5,147 nucleotides of DNA from Candidatus Woesearchaeota archaeon (GTDB lineage Archaea > Nanobdellota > Nanobdellia > Woesearchaeales > GW2011-AR9). The notes beneath the pieces are model-generated. The model had not been told where the DNA came from, searched no databases, and saw only the letters and a program-made list of their open reading frames with translations. Positions 1-3,894 of this stretch are shown here, piece by piece (the stretch's first letter is position 1; every line of letters starts with the position of its first letter). The position numbers and the translations under genes were made by a program. The stretch lies in assembly GCA_016181345.1 (NCBI GenBank), contig JACOZM010000079.1, positions 1 to 5,147 of the forward strand. Reading direction: 5' to 3'.

Positions 1-126
1 GTTATAGAAGGAAAAGAAAATTTATTCCCGATCAACGATAAGGAGAGAGATCTTTTTGCTGATGAAACTCACCGATATGCCTGCCAATGCAGGATTAAAC
101 AAGGGATTGTTAGACTCAAAGAATGA
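1..126 (+). CDS. [2Fe-2S] ferredoxin, C-terminal 41 residues (5' end outside window)
   Basis: The open frame enters from the left edge and ends at TGA 124-126, so only 41 residues are visible. They end with R-Y-A-C-Q-C-R-I, followed by G-I-V-R-L. This matches the end of plant/adrenodoxin-type [2Fe-2S] ferredoxins, where the fourth cluster cysteine sits in an R-L-A-C-Q motif followed by a short V-x-V strand. An E-G-x-E-N-L segment upstream also fits this family. The other three cluster cysteines would lie before the window. The likely role is soluble one-electron transfer. It is co-directional with the peroxiredoxin gene 143 nt downstream, which has its own promoter-like sequence, so co-transcription is possible but not shown. 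It could instead be the ferredoxin domain of a larger reductase, because the N-terminus is not visible. Confidence 0.72.
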   Translation, partial: VIEGKENLFPINDKERDLFADETHRYACQCRIKQGIVRLKE

Positions 127-162
127 TTGGTCAAATCAAACAAAACAAAGTTGACAAAAAAA

Positions 163-178
163 TGTAATAATTGTAATA
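163..178 (+). repeat. Direct repeat TGTAATA upstream of ahpC
   Basis: TGTAATA occurs at 163-169 and again at 172-178, a 9-bp period, a little upstream of the palindrome at 186-197. It may be part of a regulator-binding region. In such AT-rich DNA a chance repeat of this size is quite possible. Confidence 0.3.
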
Positions 179-185
179 GCAGAGG

Positions 186-197
186 TAGTAATTACTA
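186..197. promoter_or_regulatory. 12-bp perfect palindrome TAGTAATTACTA, candidate operator of ahpC
   Basis: TAGTAATTACTA is identical to its reverse complement and ends 12 nt before the TATA-like box at 210-217. That is a suitable place for a dimeric regulator acting on the promoter. I do not recognise it as the site of a named factor. The AT-rich setting raises the chance of a random palindrome. Confidence 0.35.
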
Positions 198-209
198 AGA
201 ATAATAGTG

Positions 210-222
210 TTTAAAAAAAATA
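210..222 (+). promoter_or_regulatory. TATA-like box of the ahpC operon
   Basis: TTTAAAAAAAATA is the best archaeal TATA-like sequence in the 143-nt gap before ahpC. Transcription would begin near 237-242 and give a leader of about 30 nt that contains the SD at 258-262. The region is generally A-rich, so the exact box is uncertain. Confidence 0.45.
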
Positions 223-269
223 GTAAAAAAAAAGAATAAAGATACACTAGAAGAATTGGAGGAAAAAAC

Positions 270-857
270 ATGGGATGTTGCCAAGAAGAAGAATATTTAG
301 AGATTAATAAGCCTGCTCCATTATTTGAAGCGGAAGTATTTCATAACGATGCTGTCAAGCATATTGATTTAGGAGATTATCGAGGAAAATGGGTAGTTCT
401 GTTCTTTTATCCGGCAGATTTTACCTTTATCTGTCCGACAGAATTAGGTGATATAGCTGATAAGTACCCTGAATTTCAACAACTAGGAGTAGAATTATTA
501 TCGGTAAGCACTGATACTGTTTTTGTTCACAAAGCTTGGTGGGAAAATTCTCCGACAATTAAGAAAATAAAGTTTCCAATGGTTGCTGATCCTACAGGAA
601 AAATATGCAAAGCTTATGGAACATATATTTTTGAAGAAGGATTGTCTTTACGGGGAACGTTTATCATAGATCCTGATGGAATTTTAAAAGCATTTGAATT
701 GCATGATAACAGTATCGGCCGAAGCAGTGATGAATTGCTTAGAAAAATCAAAGCAGCGCAATTTGTCCGAGAACATGGTGGAGAAGTTTGCCCAGCTAAC
801 TGGCAGCCAGGACAAAAGACGCTAAAACCAGGATTGAATCTTGTTGGTAAGATTTAA
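270..857 (+). CDS. ahpC: AhpC-type typical 2-Cys peroxiredoxin
   Basis: This cytosolic thiol peroxidase (195 aa) should reduce H2O2, organic peroxides and possibly peroxynitrite. The peroxidatic site is P48-x3-T52-x2-C55 (F-T-F-I-C-P-T-E), with the supporting Arg at R128. The resolving Cys is C174 in G-E-V-C-P-A-N-W. The 119-residue spacing between the two Cys equals that of E. coli AhpC (46/165), and the C-terminus L-V-G-K-I is the AhpC/Prx1 ending. The ATG at 270 follows GGAGG (258-262) with a 7-nt spacer. Odd points are about nine extra N-terminal residues starting M-G-C-C, which add two adjacent Cys, and a further Cys at 113. No AhpF or thioredoxin gene is visible, so the reductant is unknown; the upstream ferredoxin is only a guess. 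The gene heads the unit with the Fe-S carrier and SOD genes. The family assignment is secure. Confidence 0.95.
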   Translation: MGCCQEEEYLEINKPAPLFEAEVFHNDAVKHIDLGDYRGKWVVLFFYPADFTFICPTELGDIADKYPEFQQLGVELLSVSTDTVFVHKAWWENSPTIKKIKFPMVADPTGKICKAYGTYIFEEGLSLRGTFIIDPDGILKAFELHDNSIGRSSDELLRKIKAAQFVREHGGEVCPANWQPGQKTLKPGLNLVGKI

Positions 858-859
858 TA

Positions 860-895
860 GTGCGATTGAATGAGCGAAGTGAATGAATGTCGCAC
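860..895 (+). repeat. Inverted repeat with long purine-rich loop after ahpC
   Basis: GTGCGA (860-865) pairs perfectly with TCGCAC (890-895) around a 24-nt, mostly purine loop. The loop holds two copies of GAATGA on either side of GCGAAGT. It begins 2 nt after the ahpC stop and is followed by ATTTT. It could be an RNA hairpin (3'-end formation or processing) or a copy of a dispersed palindromic element. The window contains no second copy. Confidence 0.5.
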
Positions 896-905
896 ATTTT
901 GGGTA

Positions 906-926
906 ATAGCCTTTTCTAAAGGCTAT
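906..926 (+). promoter_or_regulatory. Perfect 9-bp hairpin next to the SD of the IscA-fusion gene
   Basis: ATAGCCTTT (906-914) and AAAGGCTAT (918-926) are exact reverse complements separated by TCT. The last stem base (926) abuts the SD sequence GGAGG at 927-931. In RNA this would be a stable hairpin next to the ribosome site; in DNA it could be an operator. It could tune translation or protect the mRNA between ahpC and the next gene. It has no T-tract, so it does not look like a terminator. Confidence 0.6.
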
Positions 927-936
927 GGAGGAAAAT

Positions 937-1476
937 ATGGAAGCAGTACATAAAGATATGACGATAGGAGAATTAGTGCAGAAATTCCCTTCATTAGCAG
1001 AAATTTTAACTGAAGAAGGAGTTCATTGTGTAGGCTGTGGAGCAGCTTATTTTGAAACGATTGAACAAGGATTGATGGGACACGGCAGAACTGACGAAGA
1101 AGTAGCAGAAATTGTCAAAAAGCTAAATGATGCTATCCCTAAAACTGAAGGAAACAGCGAATTAACCATTACAGAGAATGCTGCTGCAAAAGCTAAAGAA
1201 CTCTTATCAAAGAAAGCAGGGTATGTCGCTCTCCGAGTACGAGTAACTGCCGGAGGATGTGCAGGATCAAAGTATAGCTTTTCTTTTGAAAAAGAGGAAA
1301 AGAAAGATGATAAAGTGATTACTGTTTCAGGAGTCAAGTTTTTTGTTGATCAACATAGTCTAGAAGTTTTGCAAGGATCTAAAATAGATTATCTTGATAC
1401 ATTAAATGATTCGGGATTTAGAATCAGTAATCCTAAAGCAAAATCAACCTGCGGATGTGGAAGTTCGTTTAGTTAA
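937..1476 (+). CDS. DUF1858-IscA/HesB fusion, A-type Fe-S cluster carrier
   Basis: This is a 179-aa two-domain protein. Residues 6-67 match DUF1858: M-T-I-G-E-L, then G-V-H-C31-V-G-C34-G, then an E-T-I-E...H-G-R segment and L-N-D-A-I. Residues 75-179 are a complete A-type carrier (IscA/HesB/ErpA fold), with C108 in G-G-C-A-G and C172/C174 in T-C-G-C-G. The C108-C172 spacing of 64 equals that of E. coli IscA (35/99). The carrier domain should hold an Fe-S cluster or iron and hand it to apoproteins. The DUF1858 CxxC could add a redox or metal site, but its role is not established. I chose ATG 937 because GGAGG (927-931) precedes it by 5 nt; the in-frame ATG at 925 lies inside the hairpin and overlaps the SD. 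It lies 79 nt after ahpC and 98 nt before the SOD gene, suggesting Fe-S repair under oxidative stress. Confidence 0.88.
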   Translation: MEAVHKDMTIGELVQKFPSLAEILTEEGVHCVGCGAAYFETIEQGLMGHGRTDEEVAEIVKKLNDAIPKTEGNSELTITENAAAKAKELLSKKAGYVALRVRVTAGGCAGSKYSFSFEKEEKKDDKVITVSGVKFFVDQHSLEVLQGSKIDYLDTLNDSGFRISNPKAKSTCGCGSSFS

Positions 1477-1574
1477 ATAGGATATTTTTAATTAAACAAA
1501 AAATTTATTGAATATTGATTAAAAGAAGACTAAAAAAGCTTAACAACAGAGTTAAAAGAAGAGAGGAGAAAAAA

Positions 1575-2198
1575 ATGAAAACCTTAGAACCGTTACCGTA
1601 TGCATATACTGCTTTAGAACCTTATATCGACGAGCAGACAATGAAAATTCATCATGACAAACATCATCAAGCTTATTTTGACAAGTTTGTTAAAGCTGTT
1701 GAAGGTTCACCATTAGAAAATAAAGATATTAAAGACATCTTGAAAAATATGAGTTCTGTTCCAGAAGTGATAAGAACGATAGTTCGAAATTTTGGAGGAG
1801 GGCATTACCACCATTCTTTTTTCTGGACTGTCTTAAAGAAAGATGTTCCTTTTTCTGGAGAAGTTGCTAAAGCTATTGAAGGAAAATGGGGAAGTTTTGA
1901 AAAATTTAAAGAAGAATTTAATGCTAAGGCCTTAGGAGTATTTGGCAGCGGATGGACATGGCTTGTTGTTAATCATCACGGTACGGGGCAGGGGCATGGA
2001 GGATCTTTAGAAATTATGAACACTCCGAATCAGGATTCTCCATTAAGTGAAGGGAAAACTCCAGTCCTATGTTTAGATCTTTGGGAGCATGCCTATTACT
2101 TAAAATATCAAAATAGACGTCCTGAATATGTTGAAAACTTCTGGAAAATCATCAATTGGAAGCAAGTGAACAGCTATTATCTGGAAGCTAAAAAATAG
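1575..2198 (+). CDS. sodA: Mn/Fe-family superoxide dismutase
   Basis: This enzyme (207 aa) converts superoxide to O2 and H2O2. The four metal ligands are H26 (M-K-I-H-H), H80 (H-Y-H-H-S), D168 and H172 (L-D-L-W-E-H-A-Y-Y). Q153 in N-Q-D-S-P-L and the G-G-G-H segment before H80 fit the Mn-type layout, where the active-site Gln comes from the C-terminal domain; Fe or cambialistic use cannot be excluded. A His/Gly-rich stretch ([10 protein letters not shown]) sits in a strand-connecting loop and seems slightly longer than in E. coli SodA. No signal peptide is present, so it is cytosolic. I chose ATG 1575 because AGAGGAG (1562-1568) lies 6 nt upstream and residues align from there with E. coli SodA; an in-frame TTG at 1515 would add a Lys/Arg tail and bury the SD. 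The 98-nt upstream gap is AT-rich and could hold a weak internal promoter near 1482-1493. The H2O2 produced is a substrate for the AhpC two genes upstream. Confidence 0.95.
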   Translation: MKTLEPLPYAYTALEPYIDEQTMKIHHDKHHQAYFDKFVKAVEGSPLENKDIKDILKNMSSVPEVIRTIVRNFGGGHYHHSFFWTVLKKDVPFSGEVAKAIEGKWGSFEKFKEEFNAKALGVFGSGWTWLVVNHHGTGQGHGGSLEIMNTPNQDSPLSEGKTPVLCLDLWEHAYYLKYQNRRPEYVENFWKIINWKQVNSYYLEAKK

Positions 2199-2250
2199 AT
2201 TAGTGTAAAGAGAGAAGCACTATTAACAACAAAATCCGGTTGTAGAGAAC

Positions 2251-2436
2251 ATGAAAGATTCCAAAGAGAAGGAACATAGCAACAACGTAGTGACTAAAGA
2301 AGAAGAAACTGTCCAAGAAAATACTACTCACCATAAAAAGAGTTCGAAAAAGCCGACATTTGAAGAAATCCTAGACGAACTGGAGAAATATGACGAAGGA
2401 TGTGACTCCCGAGGATTACAAGATTCAGGAGAGTAA
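2251..2436 (+). CDS. Small highly charged protein, unknown function
   Basis: This 61-residue protein has a Lys/Glu/Asn/Thr-rich, probably disordered first half (with H-H-K-K-S-S-K-K) and a short predicted helix, P-T-F-E-E-I-L-D-E-L-E-K. It has one Cys (C51), no TM segment and no signal peptide. It starts 52 nt after the SOD gene on the same strand; only AGAG (2244-2247) stands where an SD would be, so initiation is weakly supported. Its last 47 bases overlap the small Cys-rich ORF at 2390-2515 in the +1 frame. A single-base frameshift between about 2375 and 2434 would join the two into one protein of roughly 88 residues. I do not recognise a family. It may be real, or the N-terminal part of a broken or misread gene. 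Confidence 0.45.
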   Translation: MKDSKEKEHSNNVVTKEEETVQENTTHHKKSSKKPTFEEILDELEKYDEGCDSRGLQDSGE

Positions 2437-2515
2437 AAAAGAAGTTCTTCCTTGCTGCCGGTCGTATTTAACCCCAAAAGGAAGATGTTTCACCTGTCCT
2501 GAGCAAAAGGATTAG
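2390..2515 (+). CDS. 41-residue Cys-rich putative zinc-binding miniprotein
   Basis: ATG 2390 follows GGAG (2382-2385) with a 4-nt spacer, and the frame ends at TAG 2513-2515. The protein has a polar N-terminus (M-T-K-D-V-T-P-E-D-Y), then P-C23-C24-R-S-Y-L-T-P-K-G-R-C34-F-T-C37-P-E-Q-K-D. Paired Cys, a Gly turn and a C-x2-C resemble a compact treble-clef or zinc-ribbon knuckle; a redox-active site is also possible. It overlaps the upstream 61-residue gene by 47 nt, consistent with translational coupling or with a frameshift joining the two. It is the last ORF before T-rich tracts starting at 2516, which fits the end of the operon. The Cys pattern is too ordered to be an obvious accident, but no family is recognised. 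Confidence 0.45.
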   Translation: MTKDVTPEDYKIQESKKEVLPCCRSYLTPKGRCFTCPEQKD

Positions 2516-2551
2516 TTTTTGAGATGTGTTTGTTTTTTTTACCTTCTTTTT
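2516..2551 (+). terminator. T-rich tracts, likely archaeal operon terminator
   Basis: The stop codon at 2513-2515 is followed directly by TTTTT (2516-2520), then TTTTTTTT (2533-2540) and TTTTT (2547-2551). Archaeal RNA polymerase stops on oligo-U runs without needing a hairpin, so this is a good end for the ahpC-sodA unit. Confidence 0.6.
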
Positions 2552-2570
2552 CAGATGATATATTTTCACC

Positions 2571-2586
2571 GGACTTTTTTTTGTCC
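2571..2586 (+). terminator. GGAC-T8-GTCC element, possible back-up terminator
   Basis: GGAC (2571-2574) and GTCC (2583-2586) flank eight T residues (2575-2582). The T8 run could give extra termination on the plus strand, with the 4-bp stem perhaps incidental. Confidence 0.3.
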
Positions 2587-2637
2587 ATATGATCTCTGTT
2601 GGAGTTATCTTCAAAAATATCCATTTAAGAGCATAGA

Positions 2638-2646
2638 TTTTTTAAA
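2638..2646 (+). promoter_or_regulatory. TATA-like box of a leaderless promoter
   Basis: TTTTTTAAA is centred about 27-28 nt upstream of ATG 2670. This is the archaeal TATA-to-start distance, so the transcript would start at or next to the ATG. No SD is present, which agrees with leaderless translation. Confidence 0.55.
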
Positions 2647-2669
2647 GAATCAGATAAATTTCCCTCATT

Positions 2670-3203
2670 ATGAAGAATAGACATGTTGGATATTTGATCA
2701 TTGGCGTAGTAATTTTATTTCTATTTGTAGTTATGTCATTTAATCAAGCCCTTCAGCAGATCGTAGATACTACCTGTACGCATGGAAAAATGTGTCCAAT
2801 GCATGCTACGCTAAGGACACAAAAAATGATCAGTTATAGTTTGATGGGAATATTAGCATTAGTAGGAGTATTTATGGTCTTTTTTATGAAGGATGAAGAG
2901 AAAATTATCCAAAGGGAGATTATTAAGGAAACACATCATCACATTAATCAGGATGCTTCAAAAGTATTAACTCCTGAAGAAAAAGATGAACAAGTACAGC
3001 AGAAAATACAGAATCTTGATGAAGAAGAAAAACAAGTAATGAGTATTATTTTAAGAGACGATGGCGCAACATATCAGTCCGATCTCATTAAAGAAACAAA
3101 GTTAACAAAAGTAAAAATATCTCGAATCCTTGATAGGTTACAAGGAAAAGGACTCATTGAACGGAAAAGACGAGGGATGACCAATATGGTTGTTGTGAGG
3201 TAG
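2670..3203 (+). CDS. Two-TM membrane protein with C-terminal winged helix-turn-helix, putative membrane-bound regulator
   Basis: This 177-aa protein has TM1 at about 8-24 and TM2 at about 53-73, with a loop between them that carries C36-T-H38-G-K-M-C42-P-M-H45. A charged, helical, probably coiled linker (74-118) follows. The last 60 residues (about 118-177) form a winged helix of MarR/archaeal DUF7343-like type: E-E-E-K-Q-V-M-S-I-I-L, then a recognition helix K-V-K-I-S-R-I-L-D-R-L-Q, K-G-L-I-E-R-K-R-R-G and a V-V-V-R wing. It is likely a membrane-tethered DNA-binding protein, with the DNA-binding end in the cytoplasm and the Cys/His loop outside. C-P-M-H recalls heavy-metal-binding motifs, so metal or thiol sensing is an attractive inference. 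It has a leaderless promoter of its own and lies 154 nt after the oxidative-stress unit, which it might regulate. The DNA target and signal are unknown. Confidence 0.8.
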   Translation: MKNRHVGYLIIGVVILFLFVVMSFNQALQQIVDTTCTHGKMCPMHATLRTQKMISYSLMGILALVGVFMVFFMKDEEKIIQREIIKETHHHINQDASKVLTPEEKDEQVQQKIQNLDEEEKQVMSIILRDDGATYQSDLIKETKLTKVKISRILDRLQGKGLIERKRRGMTNMVVVR

Positions 3204-3370
3204 AAGATAACCCTCATTCTATAAGCATTTTATCCCCTATCAGAAAATTTATTAAAAAGAAGTTTATCATTGCAATCTTCCGTTAAATAATTTTGTAAAA
3301 TAATTATAATTAAGCATCAAGATAGAGGTAGAAAAATAAGAATATTAAATACCTTAAGAACATTGAAGAA
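3204..3370. other. Convergent intergenic gap, no gene seen
   Basis: This 167-nt AT-rich stretch lies between the ends of two convergent genes. It contains a 12-bp AT-only palindrome, TAATTATAATTA (3301-3312), and ATTTT-GT-AAAAT just upstream. Neither is distinctive in this composition. No ORF with an SD or RNA gene was seen. Confidence 0.5.
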
Positions 3371-3775
3371 CTATTCCAGCTCTAAAGCTTCAATAATACG
3401 ATCTAGCTTCTTGTTAATCTGCTGTAATTCTGCGGAAAAGTTGCTTGGAGCAGAGTCGCTTCGGCTTCCGCTTCTTCCTGATCCAGAATCATTTTTTCTA
3501 AAGCAATCACTACAATATACTGGCTTGTCACCAGTAGGAACAAAAGGAACTTCACAACGGCTGCCGCACTTGTCGCAAACTACTGAATGCATCCCTGGAC
3601 GGCTCCCTTCACTTCGAGAACGGTCTCTTCGAGGGCCATCTCGGCCAAACCTTCTATCTCCACCATCACGGCGGTTTCGAGGACGGGAAAAACGGTCGGC
3701 AGAGTCCATACTAAAACGAGGAGTTCTTTCTCCACGATCTCTTTTCTCTGAACGTTCTGCTCTAAATTTAGCCAT
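3371..3775 (-). CDS. Arg/Gly/Ser-rich protein with CxxC-x17-CxxC zinc ribbon
   Basis: This is a 134-aa minus-strand gene. Residues 1-60 are low-complexity, rich in Arg, Asp, Gly and Ser (R-R-D-G-G-D-R-R-F-G-R-D-G-P-R-R), typical of disordered nucleic-acid-binding tails. Residues 62-95 are the zinc ribbon: M-H-S-V-V-C67-D-K-C70, then E-V-P-F-V-P-T-G-D-K-P-V-Y-C88-S-D-C91-F, with exactly 17 residues between the CxxC pairs, the known CxxC-x17-CxxC domain. C74 is extra. Residues 113-134 (F-S-A-E-L-Q-Q-I-N-K-K-L-D-R-I-I-E-A-L) form a short coiled-coil helix that could oligomerise. The function of the family is unknown; RNA or ribosome association is an inference from the basic tail. Its GC content looks higher than its neighbours, explained largely by Arg/Gly codons. 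ATG 3775 is supported by a TATA box at the leaderless distance. The divergent partner is the methyltransferase gene. Confidence 0.9.
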   Translation of the reverse strand: MAKFRAERSEKRDRGERTPRFSMDSADRFSRPRNRRDGGDRRFGRDGPRRDRSRSEGSRPGMHSVVCDKCGSRCEVPFVPTGDKPVYCSDCFRKNDSGSGRSGSRSDSAPSNFSAELQQINKKLDRIIEALELE

Positions 3776-3796
3776 AATTTTAGATTATTGCACTTT

Positions 3797-3806
3797 GTTT
3801 ATAAAC
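3797..3806 (-). promoter_or_regulatory. TATA box GTTTATAAAC of the zinc-ribbon gene
   Basis: Read on the minus strand, TTTATAAA (3798-3805) is centred 26.5 nt before the A of ATG 3775, the standard archaeal TATA-to-start distance. With no SD before the ATG, a leaderless transcript is expected. The box plus flanking G/C is a 10-bp perfect palindrome. Confidence 0.65.
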
Positions 3807-3863
3807 TTATGCTAGAAAATATAGTATAAAGAAGAGGTAGTGATGTTAATGATCTATCGGCAC

Positions 3864-3875
3864 TTTTATATATAA
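3864..3875 (+). promoter_or_regulatory. TATA box of the methyltransferase gene
   Basis: TTTTATATATAA contains TTTATATA (3865-3872), centred 26.5 nt before ATG 3895. No SD precedes the ATG, so the transcript is probably leaderless. The spacing is the same as for the divergent zinc-ribbon gene. Confidence 0.65.
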
Positions 3876-3894
3876 TTGAAGTTTAATTAGATTG

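Noticed and set aside
79..92. CCTGC-CAAT-GCAGG hairpin near the left edge
   Set aside because: It lies in the conserved Y-A-C-Q-C coding segment of the ferredoxin, so the pairing is probably a by-product of the codons.
925..936. ATG 925 as start of the IscA-fusion gene
   Set aside because: This ATG is in the 3' arm of a hairpin and partly overlaps the SD GGAGG (927-931), which points to ATG 937. DUF1858 homology starts after 937.
1047..1337. 96-residue minus-strand ORF
   Set aside because: It lies entirely inside the IscA-fusion gene, which has clear domain motifs and an SD. It shows no recognisable motif and is a shadow frame.
1515..1574. TTG 1515 as start of SOD with a 20-residue basic extension
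   Set aside because: ATG 1575 has an SD 6 nt upstream, and the protein aligns with SodA from that Met. The extension would encode the SD itself as K/R/E residues.
2201..2222. TAGTG...CACTA inverted repeat after sodA
   Set aside because: It has only a 5-bp stem with a 12-nt loop and no T-run, which is too weak to call a terminator or operator.
2490..2624. 44-residue minus-strand ORF (starts M-D-I-F-E-D-N-S, ends P-F-A-Q-D-R)
   Set aside because: It has no SD and its TATA-like sequence is only about 15 nt before the ATG. It is a Lys/Glu/Ser/Asn-rich reading of the T-rich terminator zone and overlaps the better-supported 2390-2515 ORF. It was left out for lack of support.
3301..3312. TAATTATAATTA palindrome
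   Set aside because: It consists only of A and T in a very AT-rich gap between gene ends, so it is easily expected by chance.
3363..3815. 150-residue plus-strand ORF
   Set aside because: It is the complement of the zinc-ribbon gene, whose CxxC-x17-CxxC motif is diagnostic. The low-complexity Arg codons of that gene keep the opposite strand open.
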